Shown here in pieces: positions 53,362 through 62,630 of a DNA stretch of 64,000 bases. A model generated the notes under the pieces. That model was not told the origin of the DNA. It saw only the letters and a program-made list of their open reading frames with translations, and ran no database searches. Position 1 is the first letter of the stretch, and each line of letters starts with the position of its first letter. A program made the translations under genes and the position numbers. Origin of the DNA: CTSoil-075 sp964292325 (GTDB lineage Bacteria > Bacillota > Negativicutes > DSM-13327); the NCBI GenBank assembly GCA_964292325.1, contig CAXYVG010000003.1, forward strand, positions 6,635 to 70,634. The letters are read 5' to 3'.

Positions 53362-54852
53362 TTAATAGGCACCTTTTTTTCCAAAAACTACATTTACAGT
53401 TTTTATCAATAGCACCATATCATGCCACACCGACCAATTCCGTACATACCAGGAATCTAATTGTAAGCGACCTTCAAACTCAATTTCATTTCGCCCACTT
53501 ACTTGCCATAAACCAGTAATACCTGGTACCGTATATAAAATAATATTAGCAAAATAGTCCATTCGCTCTTTTTCGCGCGGCAGATATGGCCGGGGTCCCA
53601 CTAAACTCATGTCACCTTTTAAAACATTTATAATTTGTGGTAACTCGTCCAAACTATACTTCCTTAGGATTTTTCCAACATGAGTAACACGCGGATCACC
53701 ATGTTTTAATTTTGCAAATTTTTCCCACTCTTCCTTAACCTCAGGATGTTGAGTGAAATATGTTTCAAGCAAACTATCAGCACCTACATACATTGTTCTA
53801 AATTTATAGCACGAAAATTCTTTTCCTCCTTTGCCCAACCTTTTAGCGATGTGCAAAGGAGATCCCTTTGAATCATATTGTATAATAAGGTAAATCACTA
53901 ACAATATAGGTAATATAAACGTAAAAACCATCATTCCCAATACAATATCAAATATCCTTTTAATCAAACGATTTCTAAATAGGGATAGATTGTTACGTGC
54001 CCTTAACATCACCATCTTTTCATTATATAGAGTTTCCACTTCCATGTTACCCAGTGGAATGCCGAACAAATCAGGTACAATGGTTAACTTTCTCACATAA
54101 GGCTGAATTCGATAGATCAAATCTAGCAGTTCTTCTCGTTCAAGCCCAGGAGCAGCAATAATGACTTCCTGCACGCCACTGTTAATTACCGCTTGTTCTG
54201 CATCTGCAAATCTTCCGATGTAGGGATATCGATGGAGTAGCGAACACTCCGTGTGATTATCCTCAACGAGTCCCATAATTTTATAGCCTAGATTAGGCTC
54301 ATCCTCAAAACTTTTTGCTAATAATTCTGCCGTCTTTCCTGCACCCACAATCACGACTGGTTTTTGCCATAAACCAGTCGCCACAAGAATACGCTTGGTA
54401 ATATGCCGGACAGATATGAGATAAAGAAAACTAAACAACCATGTGAATATCACAAATAGACGAGATATATTTTCTGCCTTACCCGTAAAATACATCACTA
54501 CAATCGCCAACATACTCACAAAAATGCAAATTTTAAACACTATTTCAACATTTTTCCAAAATGGTAATCGTTTTGTATACATACCTTCGTATGATAAAAA
54601 CAAAAAATAGGTAAAAGGATAAATAAAATAAACATATGTATTATGAATATGAAACGCATGTAATGATAAGAAATATTGAGGTAATACATTTGCACGTAAA
54701 TGCCATGCTGTTAATACTGCAAAAACAACTGTTATATAATCAACGGCAATCAAAACCAAAGGTGCTACATACTGCCCAATACGCGAAAAAGCACCAATAG
54801 AACTCATAGATTGTCTGATAACTATCGTTTTTGCAAGAGGATTCAATTTCAT
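53362..54852 (-). CDS. Undecaprenyl-phosphate sugar phosphotransferase (WbaP/CpsE type)
   Basis: This enzyme starts repeat-unit assembly by moving a sugar-1-phosphate to undecaprenyl phosphate. The 496-residue protein has four to five N-terminal membrane segments and a Rossmann-like middle (VVIVGAGKTAELLAKSF). The C-terminal phosphotransferase domain shows KRIFDIVLGMMVF, CYKFRTMYVGADSLLETYF, ILRKYSLDELPQIINVLKGD and MSLVGPRPYLP. Galactose-1-phosphate is the common substrate, though glucose-1-phosphate is possible. ATG 54852 has AAGGA upstream. It follows the BY-kinase and precedes the first GT. Confidence 0.93.
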   Translation of the reverse strand: MKLNPLAKTIVIRQSMSSIGAFSRIGQYVAPLVLIAVDYITVVFAVLTAWHLRANVLPQYFLSLHAFHIHNTYVYFIYPFTYFLFLSYEGMYTKRLPFWKNVEIVFKICIFVSMLAIVVMYFTGKAENISRLFVIFTWLFSFLYLISVRHITKRILVATGLWQKPVVIVGAGKTAELLAKSFEDEPNLGYKIMGLVEDNHTECSLLHRYPYIGRFADAEQAVINSGVQEVIIAAPGLEREELLDLIYRIQPYVRKLTIVPDLFGIPLGNMEVETLYNEKMVMLRARNNLSLFRNRLIKRIFDIVLGMMVFTFILPILLVIYLIIQYDSKGSPLHIAKRLGKGGKEFSCYKFRTMYVGADSLLETYFTQHPEVKEEWEKFAKLKHGDPRVTHVGKILRKYSLDELPQIINVLKGDMSLVGPRPYLPREKERMDYFANIILYTVPGITGLWQVSGRNEIEFEGRLQLDSWYVRNWSVWHDMVLLIKTVNVVFGKKGAY

Positions 54853-54861
54853 CACTTCCTT

Positions 54862-55572
54862 TTATTTCGTTATTTTTTTATTATCACTACCATAATAATA
54901 ATAGTAATAGGCATGTTCTTCTTCAATTTCCACCCGATTCAGCACCACTCCTAGCAAATGTCCATTGGCCTTCACTAACAGATCTTTTGCCTTTTGTGCC
55001 ATTTCAGGGCGAATAGAACCTGAATTCACTACCAAAGTAATGCCATCGACCTTAGCTGCTAATACACAGGCATCGGTCACTGCAATAACGGGTGGAGCAT
55101 CGATAATAAGATAATCACACTGTTTTTTCAGATTCTCAATTAAGTTCTGCATTTTCCGAGTGCCCAATAATTCTGAAGGATTTGGAGGAATGGGTCCACT
55201 AGTTAATAGTCGTAGATTTTCAACTTGTGTTTCTTGTATAAAATCTTCCACTAATAAATCTTCCACTAATAAATCTTCCACTAAAATATTCGTAACCCCA
55301 CGATTCTTTTTACCAAAGATTTTATGTTGCACTGGCTTTCTTAGATCACAGTCCATTAAAATCACTTGTTTGCCTGACTGGGCTAAAGCCACGGCAGTAT
55401 TGGCAATTGTCGTAGACTTGCCTTCACCGGGACCCGAACTAGTAAACATAATAACTTTAAGTTCACCATCTGTTTTTGAAAATTGAATATTCGTCCGTAA
55501 GGTACGATAGGCCTCAGCAATGGGAGATTTAGCTTGTTCGTAAACAATTAATTGTCGATCGGTACTACTCAT
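54862..55572 (-). CDS. CpsD/CapB-type bacterial tyrosine kinase
   Basis: BY-kinases autophosphorylate a C-terminal Tyr cluster and, with the Wzz partner, tune capsule chain length. The 236-residue protein has Walker A FTSSGPGEGKSTTIA, Walker A' VILMDCDLRKP, and Walker B YLIIDAPPVIAV. It ends with a Tyr cluster (AYYYYYYGSD). A 15-bp tandem repeat encodes LLVED three times near residues 100-112, an unusual insertion. The start overlaps the Wzz stop by 4 nt. The PHP phosphatase two genes upstream is its likely antagonist. Confidence 0.93.
   Translation of the reverse strand: MSSTDRQLIVYEQAKSPIAEAYRTLRTNIQFSKTDGELKVIMFTSSGPGEGKSTTIANTAVALAQSGKQVILMDCDLRKPVQHKIFGKKNRGVTNILVEDLLVEDLLVEDFIQETQVENLRLLTSGPIPPNPSELLGTRKMQNLIENLKKQCDYLIIDAPPVIAVTDACVLAAKVDGITLVVNSGSIRPEMAQKAKDLLVKANGHLLGVVLNRVEIEEEHAYYYYYYGSDNKKITK
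55241..55285. repeat. 15-bp tandem repeat, three copies, within the BY-kinase gene
   Basis: AAATCTTCCACTAAT repeats at 55241-55255, 55256-55270 and 55271-55285, the last with one mismatch. The unit is a multiple of three, so copy-number change would insert or remove five residues without a frameshift. Confidence 0.9.
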
Positions 55573-57032
55573 GCCTTTTCTCCCTTCTTATTTGTTGTCA
55601 ATTTTTGTATTTTCCCCCAAAAACCAGTCGGTTTTTTCAAGGTCATTTTACTATTAAAGTCTGGAATGCTCCCTAGAACTGGCAAGTCTAAATAAATTTC
55701 AACATCGTTTGCCGTTCGTACTGTTTTATTCATATACTCCAGCATGAAAGCGACAACTAGACCAATGAATAGCCCTAAGAGAGCTGCAACGATGACATTC
55801 AACGTTTTCTTCGGACTGATTGGTTTGTCTGGTTCAATCGCCGCATCAATCACCTGTATATCCGTAGGTTGCATCACTTCACTAATTCTGGCCTCTTCAT
55901 GCCGTTTCGCCAACATAACATAGATTTCTTGATTTACAGCCGCCTCTCGCATGACCTTCGCTAATCCTTGTTCTTTGGCTGGCAGTTTGCTGATTTCTTT
56001 TTCACGCTCATCGATAATGCTTTGTATTGCTTGTTTTTGCGCCGTACGTGCTGCAATCTCAACTTCAGATTGAATCTGCCCTTGAAGTAAACCTTGGTGG
56101 ATAGGATTCATGGATGGGGCATTAGCACTAATCACAGAGGAAATTTCATGATTCAATTTTCCATTTGTTTGGCTAATGGCTGCTCGTGTAGCTATGACTT
56201 CAGGATGCTTTTCGGTGTAATTCGTAGATAAGTTAACTAGTTTCACTTCTAATTCTGCCAATTTTCCTTTATATTGCTGAATAAGTGGACTATCCGCTAC
56301 AAATCCTGGTTTTTCCTGAGCCAACTGTTGGTTAGCAGTGCCTAAACGAGCCTGTGATGCCGCGATGGCAACTGAGTTTTCCGCTGCTAATTGATCCATA
56401 GTAGCAAACTTTTCGATCATTGCTTTCGTTTCGGGCTCCGGGGCCACAATCTTTTGTTCCCTTTTATATTTTTCCAATAGGGCTTCCGCTTGTTCTAATT
56501 CCTTTTTGGATTCCATCAAGCGTTCACCAATAAATGTACGGATGTCAGCTTGCTCTGAGCGCACTAAATAGGTCATACGCTCACTAAAAGTATTGACTAA
56601 TGCGTTCGTTACGACTTGTGCCTCTTCTGCCGAGGGAGCCGTTACTTTTACTTTAAGAATCTCCGTATCTTTTACAGGTTGAGTTGTTATTCGTTTAAGC
56701 ATTTGTTCATAAGTAGGTACTTTTTCTTTATCGGATTGGGTCGTATCAATAACGTTTTGCACGACGGTTCTACCCTTAAGTATTTCTGCATAAGTAGACA
56801 TCAGCTGTTTGGTCTGACTTGAATTTCCCATAGGTAAATCACCTAAAAGAGAGTCAGCTAAACCCTTAGGTTGTTTAATCCGCAAATTAGTTTCTGCTTC
56901 ATATGTCGGTGGGATAATAAAACTGATAATAACTGCTAAAATAACAGTTCCACAGAATATGCCAGCAATTAACTTGCGACGTTTTTTCATGATTTTAAGT
57001 ATATCTTTTAGATCGATCGTTGTTTCTTCCAC
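55569..57032 (-). CDS. Wzz/GumC-type chain-length regulator
   Basis: This 487-residue polysaccharide co-polymerase has an N-terminal membrane segment (LIAGIFCGTVILAVIISFII, residues about 22-41) and a long helical region (residues 160-350, with a coiled-coil stretch SKKELEQAEALLEKYKREQK). The second membrane segment is near residues 410-430, preceded by PDKPISPKKTLN, a typical Wzz proline-rich motif. The cytoplasmic tail meets the BY-kinase encoded directly downstream with a 4-nt overlap. It sets polymer length. It has a GGAC-type site. Confidence 0.92.
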   Translation of the reverse strand: MEETTIDLKDILKIMKKRRKLIAGIFCGTVILAVIISFIIPPTYEAETNLRIKQPKGLADSLLGDLPMGNSSQTKQLMSTYAEILKGRTVVQNVIDTTQSDKEKVPTYEQMLKRITTQPVKDTEILKVKVTAPSAEEAQVVTNALVNTFSERMTYLVRSEQADIRTFIGERLMESKKELEQAEALLEKYKREQKIVAPEPETKAMIEKFATMDQLAAENSVAIAASQARLGTANQQLAQEKPGFVADSPLIQQYKGKLAELEVKLVNLSTNYTEKHPEVIATRAAISQTNGKLNHEISSVISANAPSMNPIHQGLLQGQIQSEVEIAARTAQKQAIQSIIDEREKEISKLPAKEQGLAKVMREAAVNQEIYVMLAKRHEEARISEVMQPTDIQVIDAAIEPDKPISPKKTLNVIVAALLGLFIGLVVAFMLEYMNKTVRTANDVEIYLDLPVLGSIPDFNSKMTLKKPTGFWGKIQKLTTNKKGEKA

Positions 57033-57075
57033 TTTTGTCCTCCATATCCAACATGAGTATACAATAACGTTTTAA

Positions 57076-57705
57076 TTATTCAGTGTAATTTTTGATCAGA
57101 GCCATTTGATATACGGCAGAAAGTATACTCTGAATGTTGACTTGTCCATTATCCGACAGATAGACCACATCCCCGTCACCCAATGCATAATTCTGACTCA
57201 TATCACCTTTTTCCCATATATTCATTAGATTCACCTTTATTGGCGTCCTCGTCTGATCGTTACGGATGATCGTTACTTTTTTCTTGGCTGCTTCTTTTGT
57301 ATAACTTCCGGCTATGCCAATGGCATCCAGCAAGTTGTGTTGTTTCTCCAGTTCATACATTCCGGGTTTAGTGACCATCCCCAATACATAAACCCGCGTC
57401 GTGTGAAATTTTAAGATGTTTACTGTGACTTTAGGCTCTTTCATATATTCACTTAGCCCTTGAGTCAGATTCTCTGTTAGTTGTCCTGTCGAACTTCCAG
57501 AAGCCTTGATCTCACCTACAAGAGGAAAGGAAATATTCCCATCAGGTCTAACGACCAATTCTTTTACTTGCAGATTTTCATAACCCCATACTGTAACATT
57601 GAGCACATCCCCTGCTCCCAGGCGATACTCCCCCGCACCAACTACACTAACGTTCATAGTGACCAGTGCCATTGCAAAAAACAACATACCGATGATTCGT
57701 TTCAA
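57076..57705 (-). CDS. Wza-like polysaccharide export protein with SLBB domain
   Basis: This secreted or periplasmic OPX protein takes polymer out through the outer membrane in diderms. The sequence has the polysaccharide-export domain (GEYRLGAGDVLNVTVWGYEN, LVVRPDGNISFPLVGEIKAS) and an SLBB domain (VYVLGMVTKPGMYELEKQHN). The likely start is TTG 57705, because GGGGGAG lies 8 nt upstream and the protein then begins with a signal peptide (MKRIIGMLFFAMALVTMNVS). The longer frame to 57789 begins with unrelated residues. The protein is short for Wza and has no C-terminal helix, so the pore may be formed by another subunit. It supports a diderm envelope. Confidence 0.85.
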   Translation of the reverse strand: MKRIIGMLFFAMALVTMNVSVVGAGEYRLGAGDVLNVTVWGYENLQVKELVVRPDGNISFPLVGEIKASGSSTGQLTENLTQGLSEYMKEPKVTVNILKFHTTRVYVLGMVTKPGMYELEKQHNLLDAIGIAGSYTKEAAKKKVTIIRNDQTRTPIKVNLMNIWEKGDMSQNYALGDGDVVYLSDNGQVNIQSILSAVYQMALIKNYTE

Positions 57706-57793
57706 CAAAAACTCTCCCCCAATCCTAGCATCAGTTCTTATTTTACAACATTCTTCATTACTAAACTGAAATCCTTCTAAAAAAGCCAATTAA

Positions 57794-58588
57794 TTATTTC
57801 CATAATTTCGAAAACCATTTCATCATTCCTGTAGGTTCCTGAAAATTTCTAATTTCTTTTATGTCAGGAATCTCAATTTCTCGGCTGTGAATGATATGAT
57901 CTGGATTAGCTACCATTAGTTCGTGGGTCCGACTTTCTCCCATTAACATCGTGATTTTCTCCACTGCGGATGTTAGATTCGTATTGCGATTGCGTATTCC
58001 ATGAGCATCGGAACCAATGGCATGAATCATCTGATTCTGGAGAAAGAGCTCTGCTGTTTTCATGACTCTTGCCCCCATCAGACCTGTAATACTCGTGCCA
58101 TTCATTTGTGTAAGTACTCCCGTGCGAATCCACTCCAGCAAAATTTCTGGGCTTTGTGCAAGTTTTGGATGACGTTCAGGATGAGCTAAAATAGGGGTAA
58201 TCCCTCGGGTTTGTAATGTGAAAAAAAAGTCCTCCGTAAAGCTGGGAATTTCCGCTGCCGGCAATTCCACTAACATATACCGCCCTCCATTAATACAGTA
58301 TGACCCTGGACTTTTAAACATATCTAGAATATCTAAATAAATGGCTACTTCTCCACCTGGGAAAATAGGAATATCCATTCCTGCTTTCTGGACTTTTTTT
58401 TGTAAAGCTTCGCATTCTTTAAGTACCCGTTCCCAAGTTGGCAACCATTTACCTTCAATGATATGAGGAGTGGCAACAATACCTGTTGTACCATTTTGGA
58501 TTGCAATTTGCAGCATCGTAAGAGTTGTTTCTATATTTTTTGAACCATCATCAATGCCTGGTATAATATGACTATGTAAATCAAACAT
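57794..58588 (-). CDS. PHP-type protein tyrosine phosphatase (CpsB/YwqE)
   Basis: This 264-residue phosphatase of the polymerase-and-histidinol-phosphatase superfamily dephosphorylates the BY-kinase. It has the metal-ligand motifs MFDLHSHIIPGIDDGS, ATPHIIEGKW, ILAHPERHP and AIGSDAHGIRN in order. It is the first gene of the capsule locus (PHP, Wza-like, Wzz, BY-kinase). An AAAGGAG site precedes the ATG. Confidence 0.94.
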   Translation of the reverse strand: MFDLHSHIIPGIDDGSKNIETTLTMLQIAIQNGTTGIVATPHIIEGKWLPTWERVLKECEALQKKVQKAGMDIPIFPGGEVAIYLDILDMFKSPGSYCINGGRYMLVELPAAEIPSFTEDFFFTLQTRGITPILAHPERHPKLAQSPEILLEWIRTGVLTQMNGTSITGLMGARVMKTAELFLQNQMIHAIGSDAHGIRNRNTNLTSAVEKITMLMGESRTHELMVANPDHIIHSREIEIPDIKEIRNFQEPTGMMKWFSKLWK

Positions 58589-58668
58589 TCAATCTATACT
58601 CCTTTGGGGTTGATATATTTTTTCCATAAATAAGGTAAAACACCAAAATTCTTTCCAAATAACAGTAT

Positions 58669-58698
58669 AATATAAAATCCATCAAATTCCCACCACAA
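58669..58698 (-). promoter_or_regulatory. Possible SigA promoter of the capsule operon
   Basis: TTGTGG (58693-58698), an 18-nt spacer and TATATT (58669-58674) lie 80 bp upstream of the PHP phosphatase gene. This is the expected place for the operon promoter. The -35 match is weak. The rest of the 58589-59076 gap contains an AAA-ATPase remnant. Confidence 0.4.
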
Positions 58699-58738
58699 CT
58701 TTTTAAATTCGCTTTTTTTTTAATTCGTTTACTATTTT

Positions 58739-58945
58739 TCAAGAATTACCTTGCCTAACCAATACTTTTTTACCATCAAAAGCAATCCCAAGTTCAATTT
58801 ATCATAACAGTTTTCCCATGTATCATCCTTTAAGTCTTTGAAGGTCAGATAAATCACTGGGTACTGCCCCTGATATTGGCGGTATTCCTCACGACTCCAG
58901 ATTGCTAGGTTGTGAAATAAGGTAACTTTTTATGTTTTATTTCCA
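58739..58945 (-). pseudogene. Fragment of an AAA-ATPase-like/PDDEXK_9 protein
   Basis: On the minus strand I read LFHNLAIWSREEYRQYQGQY, then PVIYLTFKDLKDDTWENCYD. This is the segment after the Walker region in AAA-ATPase_like/PDDEXK_9 proteins (typically K/QGKYPVI-L-x-F-K-D). A frame change follows directly to ELGIAFDGKKVLVRQGNS and a stop, which resembles the family's C-terminal end. The two ends joined without the middle show an internal deletion. The family is a common, often decayed, variable gene of unknown role in Firmicutes and Bacteroidetes. Confidence 0.65.
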
Positions 58946-59061
58946 TTGACAATCACCGTCCGTTTCTTCCCTCTGGTCTTATCAAATGATCTCTTATATT
59001 AATTACTACGTATTATTATATATTCTTTCACAGTGCATAACAATATATTAGTCATTCTATG

Positions 59062-59093
59062 CCAAAACGCGCCAGATCATCTAGCGCGTTTTT
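59062..59093 (-). terminator. Rho-independent terminator overlapping the vanZ-like stop codon
   Basis: AACGCGC (59066-59072) pairs with GCGCGTT (59084-59090). The gene's TGA lies in the loop at 59077-59079. T-runs are present on both strands, the longer one on the plus strand. Confidence 0.75.
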
Positions 59094-59529
59094 TTATCAT
59101 CTTATTTTCTCGTATCATCTTCACAATTAAGACAAATACCAAAGCCGCCAAGGTATCAAGAACTACATCGCCAAACCGACTACTACGCCCTAGCACAAAA
59201 GATTGATGCCATTCATCGCAGGCGGCGACTATTGCTGTCAATGTTACTGCCCAAGTCACTGAATAAGTTGCCGCCCAATAAATACTAAGTCCGAGTGTTC
59301 CAAAGGCTATAATATGTCCAATTTTATGTAAGATAAAATCTGGATCTAATGATATTACATAAGAGAAATAGCCTGCTGTGCCAAGCCTAACCGTATACTT
59401 GCTACCCAACTGCTTTAACCATAATGGTAATTGATTCTCCCTGATTAAATGCAAATCAGGGATGTCCGATAGAAAATATATGATGCTAATAACGATTATA
59501 ACGAGCAACCAACGTAATGGGTTCTTCAC
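59077..59529 (-). CDS. VanZ-like membrane protein
   Basis: This 150-residue protein has about four membrane segments and the VanZ-like pattern: WLLVIIVISIIYFLSDIP at the start, DFILHKIGHIIAFGTLGL (conserved Lys and His in the family), AACDEWHQSFVLGRSSRFGD (D-E-W-H-Q) and VLDTLAALVFVL. VanZ proteins are linked to low-level glycopeptide tolerance, and many relatives have no known role. It precedes a run of glycosyltransferases, so it may take part in envelope glycan work. It is not evidence of resistance by itself. Confidence 0.9.
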   Translation of the reverse strand: MKNPLRWLLVIIVISIIYFLSDIPDLHLIRENQLPLWLKQLGSKYTVRLGTAGYFSYVISLDPDFILHKIGHIIAFGTLGLSIYWAATYSVTWAVTLTAIVAACDEWHQSFVLGRSSRFGDVVLDTLAALVFVLIVKMIRENKMIKKRAR

Positions 59530-59566
59530 ATCAAACCTACTTTCTTACTATAAATAATTAAATTCA

Positions 59567-60598
59567 TTATGCATTTTCAATATTTTTCTTATATTCCTGG
59601 CACATTTTCATAATCGTAAACTGCTCATTTACTTTCTTAAAAGCAGTCTCAACGACCGCATGTATCACTTGTGTATCTTTATTCATAAAACAAAACTCAA
59701 TCTGCTTCGCCAATTTTATATAATCTTCATGCGGTACTAAATAACCATCTACACCATGCTCTATAATCTCATCTACGCCAGGAACATTCGTAGCTATGGT
59801 TGGGATTTTGGCTGCCATTGCTTCGCACAATACAAGGGGTAATCCTTCATAGTGAGTTGCTAATACAAATACATCGAGTTTAGGAGCTAGTTCTAAAAAT
59901 TGCCCCGTTTCAAATCGTATTACCTGTTCTAGATTGTGTTTTTTCACATATTCGATACAGTTCGGTTTTTTCTTACCATCACCTTGTAAAATCAATTGTA
60001 TTGGCAGTTTTCTTTCTCGAACAATATGTTCCATTGCTTTTATTAATGTCATTTGATCTTTTTGGGTAACAAATCTAGCAATCATGCCTACGGTATATAT
60101 TTCTTGAGGTTGTTTTTGTATATTGAACTTTTCAATATCAATTCCATTGTATATCACGGTTACCTTTTTCGCATCTGCTCCTTGTTTGATGAGATGCGCT
60201 GCTACACCATGAGATACGCAGATATAGGATAAGGTATACTTATCCGTAATCTGTAACAACCATCGTCTAAACGGAGTATATTTCTCTACATTATGTTCCA
60301 CATGAATCAATGGTATCTTTCGTAATCTTGCTGCAAATTTTGTCCATAGATGCGTACTATAACCATGTACAATGATCATAGAAGGTTTTGTCATATCCAA
60401 TTGATTATATAACCGCCAGATATAATCAAGAGCAAAAAGATCCTTTACAACAATCGTGTTTTTTATCCCAGCCTTATTATATTTCCTCAGTGCCACTTCA
60501 GAATCATAAAACTGACTAAAATAATCTGCCAGCATCATGGCAACATTTAGGCAACCGGAAGGTGCCCCTGATACAATGGTAAGTATTTTTTTGATCAT
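59567..60598 (-). CDS. Glycosyltransferase family 4
   Basis: This 343-residue GT4 enzyme has KILTIVSGAPSGCLNVAMML at the start, IPLIHVEHNVEKYTPFRRW in the acceptor half, and VGMIARFVTQKDQMTLIKA with HYEGLPLVLCEAMAAKIPTI (E-x7-E) in the donor half. It shares the arrangement of LPS-core and capsule GT4 enzymes. It is 37 nt upstream of vanZ and 24 nt downstream of the GT8 gene, so the group looks like one operon. Confidence 0.92.
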   Translation of the reverse strand: MIKKILTIVSGAPSGCLNVAMMLADYFSQFYDSEVALRKYNKAGIKNTIVVKDLFALDYIWRLYNQLDMTKPSMIIVHGYSTHLWTKFAARLRKIPLIHVEHNVEKYTPFRRWLLQITDKYTLSYICVSHGVAAHLIKQGADAKKVTVIYNGIDIEKFNIQKQPQEIYTVGMIARFVTQKDQMTLIKAMEHIVRERKLPIQLILQGDGKKKPNCIEYVKKHNLEQVIRFETGQFLELAPKLDVFVLATHYEGLPLVLCEAMAAKIPTIATNVPGVDEIIEHGVDGYLVPHEDYIKLAKQIEFCFMNKDTQVIHAVVETAFKKVNEQFTIMKMCQEYKKNIENA

Positions 60599-60622
60599 AA
60601 GCGACTCCTCAACGACATTTTA

Positions 60623-61624
60623 TTAATTTTTCTTAGCTAAACGTATTTTTGTTTTTTCTTGTGCGTATTTAAAATACCAATATAATGAATGTACAAAATC
60701 TTTTTCATGAAACAGAGCGCGTCCAAGCATTTTCATTTCTTTATAGCTACGCGGTTGACTATCTAATGGAACATCTCGCCAGATAGATTCCCTCGCATAT
60801 TTTGTAAAGGTAGCAGCTAACGGATGTATACACCATCTATGCCAAGGTTTTTCTCTAGAAGTATAGTGAATCAAAACCGCATCCGATGGTATTTCTTTGA
60901 TTTTCTTTTCTAGATTACACATAAAATTCCATTTGTTACTTATGAAATTGACTCTACCATCTAGAATTACATTCAAAGCATCTTGGTCTAATAGATTAAA
61001 TACTCCATAATTTTCAACTAACAGCTTCATCGCTTTGTCAGAGACATCATATTCTTTCCACTTATTAATATCAATACAAAGAACACCTGCATTAAAGTAT
61101 TTTCCATGTTGCAATTTTAATTTTTCAATTTGTTTTTGAATAAACGTAGTTTCTTTTTCTTGTACGACTGAGATGATAGCATCGTCCATCTTACTATCGA
61201 CTAGTTCTTTTATTTTTCCTACACATACAATGTCTGCATCTAAATACAACACTCTATCTGCTACACCATACAACACTTTCGCTAATAAAAATCGATTATA
61301 CGTAGCATGTGAATATTGCCAAGTTGTGGGCAATTGATCAAAAACAGTCTTATCAATATGATAAAGATGAATGGTCGTCTTATATATCGTAACTAGTTCT
61401 TTCAATCGTTCTATGTCAATATCATGAATAGAATTAACAAAGATATGAAATATGAGATTTTCATCTTTATTATTCATCAGTAAAGAGGTTAGAGTCACCC
61501 CCATAGGTCTTACAAAATTCGCATCTACACCAAAAGCAATATGCATTGGCTTTTTAGGACTCTCTTCATTACAGTCCCCTATAAGAAGTTCATGCCTTGC
61601 TATTGCGTTATTTAAAATATCCAA
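60623..61624 (-). CDS. Glycosyltransferase family 8 (LgtC/RfaJ-like)
   Basis: The 333-residue protein has the family 8 order: HIAFGVDANFVRPMGVTLTS after a 26-residue N-terminal stretch, the metal-binding D-x-D in LYLDADIVCVGKI, YFNAGVLCIDINKWKEYDV, LLDQDALNVILDGRV and a C-terminal VLIHYTSREKPWHRW. GT8 enzymes in LPS loci add galactose or glucose to the core with retention. The linked heptosyltransferase genes support an LPS-core role (inference). Some homologues start at a later Met, but the first 26 residues are in frame and could be real. Confidence 0.94.
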   Translation of the reverse strand: MDILNNAIARHELLIGDCNEESPKKPMHIAFGVDANFVRPMGVTLTSLLMNNKDENLIFHIFVNSIHDIDIERLKELVTIYKTTIHLYHIDKTVFDQLPTTWQYSHATYNRFLLAKVLYGVADRVLYLDADIVCVGKIKELVDSKMDDAIISVVQEKETTFIQKQIEKLKLQHGKYFNAGVLCIDINKWKEYDVSDKAMKLLVENYGVFNLLDQDALNVILDGRVNFISNKWNFMCNLEKKIKEIPSDAVLIHYTSREKPWHRWCIHPLAATFTKYARESIWRDVPLDSQPRSYKEMKMLGRALFHEKDFVHSLYWYFKYAQEKTKIRLAKKN

Positions 61625-61649
61625 TTCTACCGCTCCTTACCTTATCCTT

Positions 61650-62624
61650 CTATGTTAGCCAACCTTTTGTTACGATCATATCGATGACTTGTTGTGGTTG
61701 AATATTCTTCATACACTGCTTATATACTGTATTGGTACAATCAAGGCGTTCACAAGGAACACATGATAGATCAGCCTTTAATACCGAAGCATGTCTAGGT
61801 GCCCAGCGTTCTGGCGCGGTTGGGCCATACAAGGCAATCATTGGCGTCTTAGCTGTTGCCACAATATGCATTACCCCTGTACATAGAGAGATACACCCTG
61901 TTGCATGTTGGGCTAGTACAGCAAGTTCACGCAAAGTAAACGTTCCTGCAGCATTATATTTTTCGCCAGCAATACTTGCAATATAGCTTTCATCATTTTT
62001 TGATCCTAAATAGACAGGTATAACACCTTGTCGATTGAAATAGAAGTTTAACTCAGCAAAATATTCGGCTGGCCAATTTTTGTTTTCAGATAATCCTCTT
62101 GCAGCAATCAGAATCAGTTTTTTTGTTAAAAAGTCATTTTTCTGCAACCAATTATTGATTTTTTCGACACTTCCCACATCAACCGTACCAACGATGGGTT
62201 GAAGATCTGGAATGCATATATTAGGTTCTAGATACTTCAGATAGCTTGTATAATCTAAAATGGCATTTTCAGCAAGTTTTTTACGAATAAATATTCTATA
62301 CTTACCAATTGTTACTTCAAATCCCTTATTCAGTAGTCGACATCCGGCCTTATAAGCCAGTATCGTCGATGTAATCCGCTCATCGAGAATCAGTGCTTCT
62401 TCATATTGTTTACTACGTATCTGTGCCAATATTTCCTTTTTCGTTGAGCGTTGATAGGCAAAAACATCATCAATATAAGGATGATTGATCACAACATCAA
62501 CGGCTTTCTGAGAAACCAAAATTCCAACTTGCGCTGGGATATTCTCTTTTATTGCCTGGGCTAAAGCGGTAGTGAGTACTACGTCACCAATTCCCAGTCG
62601 ATTGATAATTAATATTTTTTTCAT
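61650..62624 (-). CDS. Glycosyltransferase family 9 (heptosyltransferase-type)
   Basis: This 324-residue GT-B enzyme has KKILIINRLGIGDVVLTTAL at the N-terminus (WaaC/WaaF pattern G-D-x-x-x-x-T-x-x), LILIAARGLSENKNWPAEYF in the donor half and TGVMHIVATAKTPMIALYGP, then TAPERWAPRH. A Cys motif near the end (CVPCERLDC with KQC) is shared with the partial GT9 gene at the window edge. It likely adds heptose to lipid A or an LPS core, which implies an outer membrane. ATG 62624 is chosen over GTG 62630, which would lie within the ribosome site. Confidence 0.93.
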   Translation of the reverse strand: MKKILIINRLGIGDVVLTTALAQAIKENIPAQVGILVSQKAVDVVINHPYIDDVFAYQRSTKKEILAQIRSKQYEEALILDERITSTILAYKAGCRLLNKGFEVTIGKYRIFIRKKLAENAILDYTSYLKYLEPNICIPDLQPIVGTVDVGSVEKINNWLQKNDFLTKKLILIAARGLSENKNWPAEYFAELNFYFNRQGVIPVYLGSKNDESYIASIAGEKYNAAGTFTLRELAVLAQHATGCISLCTGVMHIVATAKTPMIALYGPTAPERWAPRHASVLKADLSCVPCERLDCTNTVYKQCMKNIQPQQVIDMIVTKGWLT

Positions 62625-62630
62625 ATGCAC

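Noticed and set aside
59077..59529. VanZ-like gene as evidence of glycopeptide resistance
   Set aside because: No vanA/vanH/vanX or similar genes are nearby, and most VanZ-like proteins are unrelated to resistance.
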